In this document: positions 47,065 through 55,254 of the stretch, piece after piece
Numbering within the stretch: position 1 is the first letter of the stretch
Layout: each line of letters begins with the position of its first letter
Assembly (NCBI RefSeq): GCF_000717715.1
Contig: NZ_JOAI01000042.1
Span: 1-64,000 of the forward strand
Direction: 5' to 3'
From: Streptomyces sp. NRRL B-24484
Lineage (GTDB): Bacteria; Actinomycetota; Actinomycetes; Streptomycetales; Streptomycetaceae
DNA: 64,000 bases
Notes under the pieces: model-generated
Seen by the model: the letters and a program-made list of their open reading frames with translations, nothing else
What the model was told of the DNA's origin: nothing
The model's database searches: none
Made by a program: the position numbers and the translations under genes

Positions 47065-47313
47065 CGTGCTCCCTCGGCCGGTGTCGGGCCGCTCTCCTCC
47101 CGGTCCCCGGGCGGCACTGCGCGGGCAGTGCGGCGGCACCGGGCCAGTCTGGCGCCGGGCCGGGCGCGCCGGAACGGCTGGGCACCCGGTGTGCGCGCAA
47201 CGGCCAGAGGCCGTGCGCAGCCTCATAACTGACCCACGGGAATCTTTTCTAGCTTCGGATGTGCCAGACCCGGACACGCAGATCCGAACGCCCGATGGGG
47301 AGAGTGAAGCACG

Positions 47314-48855
47314 ATGGCTCAGGCCGAATCAGACCTGGCACAGCCGGGCGCCGAGGCGCCCAACGACCTGCTGAACGGCGACACGTACCTGGAGAGCCTG
47401 CGTGACGGGCGCCAGGTGTACATCGACGGCGAGCTGGTCAAGGACGTGACCGAGCACCCGGCGTTCCGCAACGCCGCCCGCTCGATGGCGCACCTGTACG
47501 ACGCGCTGCACCACCCGGACACCAAGGACATGATGACCACGGTCGACCGGTACACCGGCGCCCGTGTCCACCGGTTCTTCACCCCGGCCCACACGGCGGA
47601 CGACCTGGTCAAGGCCCGTGACGCCATCGAGCACTGGGCGCGTCTGAGCTACGGCTTCATGAACCGCACGCCGGACTACAAGGCCTCCTTCATGGCCGGC
47701 CTGGCCGTCACCCACTCGTTCTACGAGCCGTTCGGCGACAACGCCCGGGCCTGGTACGAGAAGTACGCCCGTCAGGCGCTGGCGATCAGCCACGCGATCG
47801 TCAACCCGCCGGTCGACCGCCACAAGGCCGCGCACGACATCCCGGACGTCTACCTGAAGGTCGTCGAGGAGCGCGACGACGGCATCGTGGTCGAGGGCGC
47901 CAAGCTGATGGCCACCGCCTCCGCGCTGACCCACGTCGCCTTCGTCGGCCAGATCCACCTCGCCAACCTCGAGAAGGGCAAGGCCGAGGACATGGCGCTG
48001 GCCTTCATGGCGCCGCTGAACACGCCGGGCATGAAGGTGATCTGCCGCCCGTCGTACGAGAAGAAGGCCAACAGCCCGTTCGACAACCCGCTCTCCAGCC
48101 GGTTCGACGAGAACGACGCGGTGCTGGTCTTCGACAAGGCGTTCATCCCGTGGGAGAACGTCCTGATCTACCGGGACACCGAGAAGATCCACCAGTACTT
48201 CCCGCGTTCGGGCCTGCTCTCCCGCGGCTTCTTCCAGGGCGCGATCCGGATGGCCGTGAAGCTGGAGTTCATGGCGGGCGTCCTGGACCGCGGCACCCGC
48301 CTCAACGGCACCGACAAGTTCCGCGGCGTCCAGGCCGGCCTCGGCGAGCTGCTCGCCTGGCGCCACCAGACCTGGGCCGTCACCACCGCGATGGCGATGG
48401 ACCCGGAGCCCGCCGAGGGCGGCACCGTCCTGCCGCGGATGGACTACTCGGCCGGCTACCGGGCGCTCGCCCCGATCAGCTGGGACCGCACCCACAAGTT
48501 CTTCGAGGAGCACCTGGCGGGCGCGCTGCTGATGACGCCGTCCAGCCACAAGGACCTCCAGAACCCGGAGCTGCGCCCGCTGTTCGACCGCTACTACCGC
48601 GGCTCCGGCACCACCGCGGAGGAGCGCGCCAAGCTCTTCAAGATGGCCTGGGACGCGGTCGGTTCGGAGTTCGGCGCCCGCCACGAGCTGTACGAGCTCA
48701 ACTACGCGGGCGGCCCGGACCAGGTCCGCCTGGACACCCTGAACTGGACCCGCGCGGCCGGACTGCTCGACCAGTACGGCGACTTCGTGCAGAAGGCCAT
48801 GGACGACTACGACCTGGACGGCTGGCGCAACGGCCGCTGGGCCGAGACCGACTGA
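47314..48855 (+). CDS. HpaB-type FADH2-dependent phenol hydroxylase
   Basis: Large component of a two-component flavin monooxygenase of the 4-hydroxyphenylacetate 3-hydroxylase family; relatives hydroxylate tyrosine, coumarate or 4-hydroxyphenylacetate ortho to the phenol OH to give catechols. At 513 residues it is full length. Visible: the N-terminal domain (YLESLRDGRQVYIDGE, 25-40), RTPDYKASFMAGLAVT, the FAD-binding region with DGIVVEGAKLMATASALTH and FIPWENVLIYRD, and the helical C-terminal domain (GSGTTAEERAKLFKMAWDAV). A flavin reductase gene follows directly. The substrate is unproven; the tyrosine-pathway genes downstream argue for tyrosine or a derivative. ATG 47314 has GGGGAGAG upstream. 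Confidence 0.88.
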   Translation: MAQAESDLAQPGAEAPNDLLNGDTYLESLRDGRQVYIDGELVKDVTEHPAFRNAARSMAHLYDALHHPDTKDMMTTVDRYTGARVHRFFTPAHTADDLVKARDAIEHWARLSYGFMNRTPDYKASFMAGLAVTHSFYEPFGDNARAWYEKYARQALAISHAIVNPPVDRHKAAHDIPDVYLKVVEERDDGIVVEGAKLMATASALTHVAFVGQIHLANLEKGKAEDMALAFMAPLNTPGMKVICRPSYEKKANSPFDNPLSSRFDENDAVLVFDKAFIPWENVLIYRDTEKIHQYFPRSGLLSRGFFQGAIRMAVKLEFMAGVLDRGTRLNGTDKFRGVQAGLGELLAWRHQTWAVTTAMAMDPEPAEGGTVLPRMDYSAGYRALAPISWDRTHKFFEEHLAGALLMTPSSHKDLQNPELRPLFDRYYRGSGTTAEERAKLFKMAWDAVGSEFGARHELYELNYAGGPDQVRLDTLNWTRAAGLLDQYGDFVQKAMDDYDLDGWRNGRWAETD

Positions 48856-48862
48856 CCCGGCC

Positions 48863-48894
48863 GGGCGGGCGGCCGCGGACGCGGCCGCCCGCCC
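48863..48894 (+). promoter_or_regulatory. Intercistronic hairpin between hydroxylase and reductase genes
   Basis: A perfect 14-bp stem, GGGCGGGCGGCCGC / GCGGCCGCCCGCCC, with a 4-nt loop, just after the hydroxylase stop. Because the partner gene follows in 60 bp, it is more likely a partial terminator or mRNA stabiliser setting the ratio of the two components. Confidence 0.55.
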
Positions 48895-48914
48895 TCCGCT
48901 CACAGGAGGCGGTA

Positions 48915-49412
48915 ATGAACCACGATCTACGCAGCGTCATGCGTCACTTCGCCACCGGGGTCTGCGTCGTCAGCACCTACACGGACGGCGCCGACGGCCG
49001 GCGGCACGACGCCATCACGGTCAACTCGCTCACCTCGGTCTCGCTCGACCCGGCGATCATCACGCTCTGCTTCCGGCACGACTCGCGGTTCCTCGCGGAC
49101 CTGCGGACCGCCGGCGTGTGGGGCGTGTCGATCCTGGACCGCGAGTCCGAGGGCCACGCCCGCGCCTTCGCCAAGGACCCGGAGTCGCGCCAGGTCTCGC
49201 TGACCGAGGCTCCGCACAACTTCGGCGACGCCACCGGCGTGCTCCTGCTGGAGGCCGCCGGCTGGATGGAGGTCGCCTACCGCGACGAGCTGGTGATCGG
49301 CGACCACGTGATGGTGATCGGCGAGGTCGTGCGGCTCGGCGCCGCCGACTCCACCGCTCCGCTCATCTTCCTCCAGGGCGGATTCCACACCCTCGAACTC
49401 ACCCGTTCCTGA
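48915..49412 (+). CDS. HpaC-type flavin reductase
   Basis: A 165-residue NAD(P)H:FAD/FMN oxidoreductase that supplies reduced flavin to the hydroxylase upstream. Family motifs: MRHFATGVCVVST (about 9-21), DAITVNSLTSVSLDPAIITL (about 32-51, flavin phosphate and isoalloxazine binding), RHDSRFLADLR, WGVSILDRESEG and the C-terminal GDHVMVIGEVV, PLIFLQGGFH. ATG 48915 has a strong AGGAGG 5 nt upstream. It is transcribed with the HpaB-type gene. Confidence 0.92.
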   Translation: MNHDLRSVMRHFATGVCVVSTYTDGADGRRHDAITVNSLTSVSLDPAIITLCFRHDSRFLADLRTAGVWGVSILDRESEGHARAFAKDPESRQVSLTEAPHNFGDATGVLLLEAAGWMEVAYRDELVIGDHVMVIGEVVRLGAADSTAPLIFLQGGFHTLELTRS

Positions 49413-49433
49413 GACAACGGAGATCGCACCACC

Positions 49434-50471
49434 ATGAGCACGCCGAAGAAGAACACGTACAAGAGATCCCTCATCGCGTCGTCGGCCGCGGCCGCCCTGC
49501 TCGGCACCGCCGCCCTGATCTCGCCGGCCGCCGGTTCGGCGAGCGCGGCGGGCACGGCCGTCGACACGACCCCGGTGAAGGTCTGTCTGACCGGGAACAC
49601 CAGCACCACCGCCGAGTTCAACGTCACCCTGCCCAAGGTGGCCGTCGACCCGGTGCTGCAGGCGACCCCGTCGTACCTGGGGCCGTGCGCCTCGTACGGC
49701 ACGCCGAGCGCCCTGGGCAACGGCAACGTGCGCACCTACGCCCAGCAGGAGCCGAACGGCAAGCCGATCTCGATGGGTTTCGTCTTCCCGAAGACGATGC
49801 TGCAGAACCTGCCGACCACGATGACGGACCAGCACCACTGCTACGACATCAACGGCAACGGCGTCATCGACGAGCACACCGAGTGCATGGGCGGCCACGA
49901 GCGTCCGCTCGACCTGCCCACCGCGCTCACCAGCACCCCCGACATCCCGTACAAGTGGGCGCTGCTGAACTACAACACCATGGGCCACGGCCCCGCGGGC
50001 ATCTACGACATCCCGCACTTCGACTTCCACTTCTACGTCCAGCCGAAGGCCGAGCGGGACGCGATCCGCCCCGGCCCGTGCGCGCTGGCGATCAACTGCG
50101 ACGACTTCGCCACGGCGACCAAGCCGATCCCGTCGCAGTACATGCCCTCCGGCTACATAGACAACGGGGTGGCCGAGGTCGCGATGGGCAACCACCTGAT
50201 CGACCAGAGCTCCCCCGAGTGGCACGGCCAGACGTTCACCCAGACGTTCATCTACGGCGCCTACGACGCGAAGATCAGCTTCCTGGAGCCGATGATCACC
50301 AAGGCGTACCTGGACGGCCTGGCCACCGGCGCGAACCAGAGCGGGTGCTTCCCGATCAAGCAGCCGCAGGCCTGGCAGGTGGCCGGCTGGTACCCGAAGG
50401 ACTACTGCATCAAGTACCGCGCCAACCGCGGCGACTACACCGTCTCGATGGAGAACTACCAGCACAGCTGA
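49434..50471 (+). CDS. Secreted protein, TTHB210-like
   Basis: A 345-residue exported protein. Residues 1-38 are a Sec signal peptide (KKNTYKRSLIASS, hydrophobic core, GSASA cleavage site). The mature part contains a perfect EF-hand-type calcium loop DINGNGVIDEHTE (about 141-153) and a His-rich segment GHGPAGIYDIPHFDFHFYVQ (about 183-202) that looks like a metal site. Conserved aromatic pieces (AEVAMGNHLID, GQTFTQTFIYGAYD, KISFLEPMITKAYL) are typical of TTHB210-like/DUF5602 proteins of unknown function. It lies 21 bp after the flavin reductase gene, so it belongs to the biosynthetic operon. An extracellular metal- or product-binding protein is a reasonable guess. Confidence 0.65.
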   Translation: MSTPKKNTYKRSLIASSAAAALLGTAALISPAAGSASAAGTAVDTTPVKVCLTGNTSTTAEFNVTLPKVAVDPVLQATPSYLGPCASYGTPSALGNGNVRTYAQQEPNGKPISMGFVFPKTMLQNLPTTMTDQHHCYDINGNGVIDEHTECMGGHERPLDLPTALTSTPDIPYKWALLNYNTMGHGPAGIYDIPHFDFHFYVQPKAERDAIRPGPCALAINCDDFATATKPIPSQYMPSGYIDNGVAEVAMGNHLIDQSSPEWHGQTFTQTFIYGAYDAKISFLEPMITKAYLDGLATGANQSGCFPIKQPQAWQVAGWYPKDYCIKYRANRGDYTVSMENYQHS

Positions 50472-50513
50472 GCCATCGACCAGGCAGGGCCCTCCCCCGC
50501 CCTGCCCTCGGAG

Positions 50514-50550
50514 CCCGGCACCGGGGGCCATCCCCACCCCCGGTGCCGGG
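50514..50550 (+). terminator. Hairpin after the secreted-protein gene
   Basis: A perfect 14-bp stem, CCCGGCACCGGGGG / CCCCCGGTGCCGGG, with a 9-nt loop, 43 bp after the stop codon. It divides the first three genes of the locus from the following operon. Confidence 0.65.
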
Positions 50551-50591
50551 CCGCACCCACAGGCCGTTCGGATACGCGGAGGAGACAGCGC

Positions 50592-50630
50592 ATGGACGGC
50601 GCCGGACATCCACGAGTGGCAGGAATCTGA
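50592..50630 (+). CDS. 12-codon leader ORF coupled to the FAD oxidoreductase gene
   Basis: ATG at 50592 has a near-ideal ribosome site (GGAGGAG, 6 nt upstream) and encodes MDGAGHPRVAGI, then TGA at 50628-50630. One base later the ATG of the oxidoreductase begins, whose own ribosome site (AGGAA, inside this ORF) is weaker. The arrangement suggests translational coupling through a leader peptide. No amino-acid run typical of attenuators is present. Confidence 0.5.
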   Translation: MDGAGHPRVAGI

Positions 50631-50631
50631 C

Positions 50632-52179
50632 ATGTCATCGGCGATCTCACTCGCAGTCATCGGAGGCGGGGCCTCGGCGGTCTGCCTGATCGACGCCCTC
50701 GCCCAACGCGACACCGCCCCCGGCAGCATCACGGTCTTCGAGCCGTCGCCGCACCTGTGGCGGGGCCGGGCGTACCAGTCCGACACCACCACGGTGAAGG
50801 TCAACGCGACCCCCGACGACATGTCGGTCCGGGCCGGGGACGACCGGCACTTCGAGCGGTGGCTCACGACCCGGGACCGGATCCTCGGCCTGCCGGAGGG
50901 CACCAGCGGGCTCGACCCGAAGGCCGGCGCCCGCTTCGCACCGCGCACCGAGTACGGGGAGTACCTGGAGCAGACCGCGCACGCCGCCCTCGCCAAGCTG
51001 CGGCTGCGCGGCTGGCGGGTGGACCTGGTGAGCGAGTCCGTCACCTCCGCCAACCTGGCGGCCGGCCGCGCGATGCTGCGCACCAACGAGGGCCGGGTGC
51101 GGGCCTTCGACTACGCGGTGCTCTGCGTCGGCGGCGACAGCCCCAAGGACGTGTACGGGCTCACCGGCAGCGGGAACTTCATCGGCGACCCGTACCCGAT
51201 CACCCAGAAGCTGCAGTCCGTCGCCCCGGACCAGCACGTCGCCGTGATCGGCAGCGGCCTGACCGCCGTCGACATCATCATCTCGCTCGCCTCCCGCGGG
51301 CACCGCGGCCGGATCAGCCTGCTCTCCCGCCGCGGCATGCTGCCCGGCGTCCGGCAGAAGCCGGTCCACTTCGACCTGAAGCACGTCACCCCGGAGCGGA
51401 TGCAGCGGCTGTCCCGCCGTCAGACCAGCCTGCGCCTCCAGGAGATCGCCGACCTGATCGGCAAGGAGTTCGCCGAGGCCGGCGCCGACCTGACCGCGGT
51501 GATCGAGGAGATCACCGGCGCGCACCGCGAGCACCCGGTCGAGCGGCTGCGCCGCCAGCTCTCCGAGGTCGACTCGCCCGACCTGGGCCTGCGCATCCTG
51601 CAGCGCGCGGTGCCGGACACCGGCCCGGACATCTGGCCGCTGCTCTCCGAGCGCGACAAGGTCGAGCTGCTGCGCACCCACTACCGGACGATCATGAGCC
51701 TCTGCTGCCCGATGCCGCCGAGCAGCGCCACCGAGCTGCTGCGGCTCGCCGACGAGGGCCAGCTGCAGATCGTCTCCGGCCTGCAGGACATCGCGGCCGG
51801 CCCGGAGGGCGGCTACACCGTCGAGACCTCCGAGCAGGACGCCTTCCGGGTCGACGTGGTGATCAACGCCGTCAACGCCTCCGAGGGCAAGATCCCGATG
51901 GCCGCGGCCCCGCTGGTCAACTCGCTCACCCGCAACCGGCTCGCCGACCGCCACCCGCACGGCGGTCTGCACATAGCCCGCGCCACCAGCCGGCTCGCCG
52001 TCGAGGGCCGGCCCGAACCGCGCTGGTACGCGCTCGGCAACATCGCCGCCGGGACGCTGTTCTTCACCTTCGGCATCCCCTCGCTGGTGGACCGGAGCCA
52101 GGACATCGTCCGTGCCGTCCTCGCGCACTCCCAGCGGATCGCCGGCCTGCGCGCCGAGCGCGTCCTGCAGAGCGCCTGA
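50632..52179 (+). CDS. FAD/NAD(P)-binding oxidoreductase
   Basis: A 515-residue flavoprotein of the FAD-NAD(P)-binding family (NAD_binding_9 type). N-terminal FAD Rossmann motif LAVIGGGASAVCLIDAL (about 6-22); substrate region with RAYQSDTTTVKVNATPDDMS (about 44-63); second dinucleotide motif VAVIGSGLTAVDIIISLASR (about 203-222); C-terminal FAD part with RWYALGNIAAGTLFFTFGIP. This layout occurs in N-hydroxylating and ketone-oxidising enzymes but also in plain dehydrogenases. The substrate is unknown; the cluster context suggests oxidation of the tyrosine-derived intermediate. Start ATG 50632 follows the leader ORF by one base. Confidence 0.75.
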   Translation: MSSAISLAVIGGGASAVCLIDALAQRDTAPGSITVFEPSPHLWRGRAYQSDTTTVKVNATPDDMSVRAGDDRHFERWLTTRDRILGLPEGTSGLDPKAGARFAPRTEYGEYLEQTAHAALAKLRLRGWRVDLVSESVTSANLAAGRAMLRTNEGRVRAFDYAVLCVGGDSPKDVYGLTGSGNFIGDPYPITQKLQSVAPDQHVAVIGSGLTAVDIIISLASRGHRGRISLLSRRGMLPGVRQKPVHFDLKHVTPERMQRLSRRQTSLRLQEIADLIGKEFAEAGADLTAVIEEITGAHREHPVERLRRQLSEVDSPDLGLRILQRAVPDTGPDIWPLLSERDKVELLRTHYRTIMSLCCPMPPSSATELLRLADEGQLQIVSGLQDIAAGPEGGYTVETSEQDAFRVDVVINAVNASEGKIPMAAAPLVNSLTRNRLADRHPHGGLHIARATSRLAVEGRPEPRWYALGNIAAGTLFFTFGIPSLVDRSQDIVRAVLAHSQRIAGLRAERVLQSA

Positions 52180-52216
52180 CCCGGCGCCCGAGACCAGAGC
52201 CAAGGAGAGCACCCCC

Positions 52217-53017
52217 GTGACCACGACCACCCCGAGCTACCTGGCGGACACCGCCACCGGCCTGCCGCTGCCCGGCGACGCACAGTTCGCCACCGCCGCC
52301 GAGGAGCGCCGGTACCGCAAGCAGCGGCTCACCGCCGCGCTGCGGCTGTTCGGCAAGTACGGCTTCGGCGAGGGCATATCGGGCCACATATCGGTCCGCG
52401 ACCCCGAGCTGCCCGGGCACTTCTGGGTCAACCCGTTCGGCGTCTCCTTCAAGCGGGTCACCGTCGGCGACCTGATCCTGGTCGACTCCGACGGCACGGT
52501 GGTGGAGGGCCGGCACAAGGTCAACCCGAGTGCCTTCGTCATCCACTCCGCGATCCACGACATGAACCCGGACGCGGAGGCGGCCGCGCACGGCCACACC
52601 GCCCACTCGCGGGCGCTCGGCGCGCTCGGCCGGCTGCTGGAGCCGATCGACCAGGAGTCCGCGGCCTTCTACGGCAGGCAGGTGCTCTACACCGAGTACG
52701 AGGGCCCCTCGGTCGCCGTCGAGCAGGGCAAGGACATCGCGCAGAAGCTCGGCGACAACCGGGCGATCCTGCTCCAGCACCACGGCCTGATCACGGTCGG
52801 CGGCTCGCTGGAGGAGGCCGTGCACTGGTTCTTCACCTTCGACAGCTGCGCCGAGGTCCAGCTGCTCGCGCTCGCCGCGGGCACCCCGAAGAGCTTCAGC
52901 CACGAGCAGGCCGTCTCCGCCGGCGCCGGCTTCGGCGACGCCCAGCTGGGCCGCTTCAGCTTCCAGCTGCTCTGGGACGAGATCGTCCACGAGCAGCCCG
53001 ACCTGCTCGACGAGTGA
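52217..53017 (+). CDS. Class II aldolase/adducin-family protein
   Basis: A 266-residue zinc-dependent class II aldolase-fold protein. Motifs: KYGFGEGISGHISVRDPELP (about 47-66), HFWVNPFGVSFKRVTVGDL (about 68-86), the metal-binding HGHTAHSRALGALGR (about 126-140, first His pair) and ILLQHHGLITVGGSLEEAVH (about 184-203) with the third histidine. Known relatives cleave fuculose- or ribulose-phosphate-like aldols or decarboxylate. In this locus a C-C cleavage or addition on the side chain of a phenylpropanoid-type intermediate is conceivable. GTG 52217 has AAGGAG upstream. Confidence 0.85.
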   Translation: MTTTTPSYLADTATGLPLPGDAQFATAAEERRYRKQRLTAALRLFGKYGFGEGISGHISVRDPELPGHFWVNPFGVSFKRVTVGDLILVDSDGTVVEGRHKVNPSAFVIHSAIHDMNPDAEAAAHGHTAHSRALGALGRLLEPIDQESAAFYGRQVLYTEYEGPSVAVEQGKDIAQKLGDNRAILLQHHGLITVGGSLEEAVHWFFTFDSCAEVQLLALAAGTPKSFSHEQAVSAGAGFGDAQLGRFSFQLLWDEIVHEQPDLLDE

Positions 53018-53063
53018 CGGCCCGTCGGGCACACCGCACACCCCTGCCACACGAGGAGTGGTC

Positions 53064-53702
53064 ATGAAGGTTCTGCTGTTCGGAGCGACCGGGAACATCG
53101 GCGCCGCGATCGCCGAGGAGCTCGTCGCCCGCGGCCACGAGGTCACCGGAGTCACCCGCTCCGGCGGCACCGGCAGCGGCTCGGCCGTCCCGCTCGTCGC
53201 CGGTGACGTCGCCGACGCCGAGCAGGTGGCCGAGCTCGTCCGGGGCCACGACGCGGTCGCCTCCGCCGTCGGCCCGCGGATCGGCGCGGACGACGACCGG
53301 ACGATCCTCCTCGGCGCCACCGACGGCCTCGTCGCCGGCCTGCGCAAGGCCGGCGTGAAGCGCCTGGTGGTGCTCGGCGGCGCCGGGAGCCTGCGCACCG
53401 CCGAGGGCACCCGCGTCGTGGACGACCCCCACTTCCCGGAGCTGTGGAAGGCCAACGCCCTCGCCCAGATCGAGGCGCTCGGCCGCTACCACGAGGTCGA
53501 CGACCTCGACTGGACGTACATCTCGCCGGCCAAGCTGATCGAGCCCGGCGAGCGCACCGGGGCCTACCGGCTGAGCGGCGACGACCTGCTGGTCGACGCG
53601 GACGGCCGGTCCCGGATCAGCATCCCGGACTACGCGGTCGCCTTCGTCGACCAACTCGAAGGCGGACAGGCCCTGCGGACCAGGGTCTCCGTCGCGTACT
53701 GA
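53064..53702 (+). CDS. NAD(P)H-binding protein, NmrA/SDR-like
   Basis: A 212-residue atypical short-chain dehydrogenase. It begins with the dinucleotide motif MKVLLFGATGNIGAAIAEEL (1-20), followed by VARGHEVTGVTRSG, a VVLGGAGSLRTAEGTRVVDD segment and a small C-terminal part (WTYISPAKLIEPGERTGAYR). The catalytic YxxxK of classical SDRs is absent, as in NmrA-type redox sensors and some reductases. ATG 53064 with CGAGGAG upstream. It is 46 bp after the aldolase gene, part of the operon. Either a reductase or a redox-sensing partner. Confidence 0.8.
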   Translation: MKVLLFGATGNIGAAIAEELVARGHEVTGVTRSGGTGSGSAVPLVAGDVADAEQVAELVRGHDAVASAVGPRIGADDDRTILLGATDGLVAGLRKAGVKRLVVLGGAGSLRTAEGTRVVDDPHFPELWKANALAQIEALGRYHEVDDLDWTYISPAKLIEPGERTGAYRLSGDDLLVDADGRSRISIPDYAVAFVDQLEGGQALRTRVSVAY

Positions 53703-53830
53703 CGCCGCGTACCGGCGGACCGACGGCCCCCACCCGACGGTCCGCACCCCGCATCGGCACCACCGGCACGCCCGGCGACCGGCCCCCGCCGACCGCCGGG
53801 CGCGCCACCACTCCGGAGGGAACCCACACC

Positions 53831-55078
53831 ATGTCATCCACCGCCAGGACCAAGGGCGGCGGCGCGGTCGTCGCCATCCTCGGCGCGCTCACCGCACTGG
53901 GCCCGCTGTCCAACGACACCTACCTGCCCGGTCTGCCCGACCTCACCCACGACCTGCACGCCAGCGCCTCGGCCGGCCAGCTCAGCCTCACCGCCTGCCT
54001 GCTCGGCCTCGGCCTCGGCCAGCTCTTCGCCGGCCCGATCTCGGACGCCGCCGGCCGCCGCAAGCCGCTGCTGTGGGGCCTCGGCGTCTACACCGTGGCG
54101 GCGCTGCTGTGCGCCGTCGCCCCGAACATCTGGCTGCTGGTCGCGCTGCGCGCGATCCAGGGCCTCGGCGGCGCGGTCGGCATCGTGATCGCCGCCGCGG
54201 TCGTCCGCGACAAGCACGAGGGCGCCGCGGCCGCCAAGTACTTCGCGCTGCTGATGCTGATCACCGGCCTGGCGCCGGTGCTCGCCCCGGTCGCCGGCGG
54301 CCAGCTGCTGCGCTTCACCTCGTGGCACGGCATCTTCACCCTGCTCGGCGTCCTCGGCGCGCTGCTGCTCGTCGTGGTCGCCGTCGGCCTGCCGGAGACC
54401 CACCCGGTGGAGCGGCGGCGCACCGGCGGCCTGCGGGCGACCGGCCCGGTCTTCCGCCGGCTGCTCTCCGACCGCGTCTTCGTCGGCTACAACCTGGCCT
54501 GCGGCCTGGCCTTCGCGGCGATGTTCGCGTACATCGCGGGCTCGCCGTTCGTGCTGCAGGACATCCACGGCATGTCCCCGCAGGGCTTCAGCGCGGTCTT
54601 CGCGGTCAACGCGGCCGGCCTGGTGATCTGCGCGCAGATCTGCGGCCGGATCGTGCACCGCACCGGCCCGCGCCCGCTGCTCGCGATCGGCCTGACCGGC
54701 TCCGCGGTGGGCGGCCTCGGCCTGCTCGTCACGGTGCTCGCCGACGGCGGCCTGGTGCCGCTGCTGGTCGCGCTGTTCGTGGTGGTCTCCAGCGTCGGCC
54801 TGGTCATGCCGACCGCGACCGCGCTCGCCCTGCAGGAGCACGGCGACTCGGCCGGCTCCGCGGCGGCCCTGCTCGGCCTGTCCCAGCACATCATCGGTGC
54901 CGCCGTGGTGCCGCTGGTCGGCCTGGCCGGCGAGGGCACGGCCGTGCCGATGGGCATCGTCATCGCGGTGCTCGGCAGCGGCGCGCTGCTCTCCTTCGCC
55001 GCACTGACCCGCGCCGCGGCCGCGCCGGCCGCGGCGGCCGGTGCGGACACCCGCTCCGAGCAGGCCGCGCACGCCTGA
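53831..55078 (+). CDS. Bcr/CflA-type MFS drug exporter
   Basis: A 415-residue proton antiporter with twelve membrane helices, of the DHA1 Bcr/CflA subgroup. Family motifs: LGPLSNDTYLPGLPDL (about 21-36), the antiporter loop FAGPISDAAGRRKPLLWG (about 62-79) and GLGGAVGIVIAAAVVRD (about 110-126), with the central cytoplasmic loop around ETHPVERRR. It closes the second operon of the locus and is followed by a strong terminator, so it is the likely exporter of the pathway product and a self-protection factor. ATG 53831 has GGAGGG upstream. Confidence 0.9.
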   Translation: MSSTARTKGGGAVVAILGALTALGPLSNDTYLPGLPDLTHDLHASASAGQLSLTACLLGLGLGQLFAGPISDAAGRRKPLLWGLGVYTVAALLCAVAPNIWLLVALRAIQGLGGAVGIVIAAAVVRDKHEGAAAAKYFALLMLITGLAPVLAPVAGGQLLRFTSWHGIFTLLGVLGALLLVVVAVGLPETHPVERRRTGGLRATGPVFRRLLSDRVFVGYNLACGLAFAAMFAYIAGSPFVLQDIHGMSPQGFSAVFAVNAAGLVICAQICGRIVHRTGPRPLLAIGLTGSAVGGLGLLVTVLADGGLVPLLVALFVVVSSVGLVMPTATALALQEHGDSAGSAAALLGLSQHIIGAAVVPLVGLAGEGTAVPMGIVIAVLGSGALLSFAALTRAAAAPAAAAGADTRSEQAAHA

Positions 55079-55084
55079 CCCACC

Positions 55085-55118
55085 GCCGCCCCGCCGGGCC
55101 CCGGCCCGGCGGGGCGGC
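55085..55118 (+). terminator. Terminator after the exporter gene
   Basis: A perfect 16-bp stem, GCCGCCCCGCCGGGCC / GGCCCGGCGGGGCGGC, with a 2-nt loop, 6 bp after the stop codon. It separates the tailoring operon from the aromatic supply operon. Confidence 0.75.
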
Positions 55119-55254
55119 CCCTCGCTCTCCCCCGCACCACCCGCACCACCGCAAGTCCCCCGCTCCCCCGGAACCACTGAAGTACGGGCGTTGCGCCCCG
55201 ATCGCCTCGCACGCTCTGCCGCACCGCGTCCCATTTCACGAGCCGGAGATCGTT

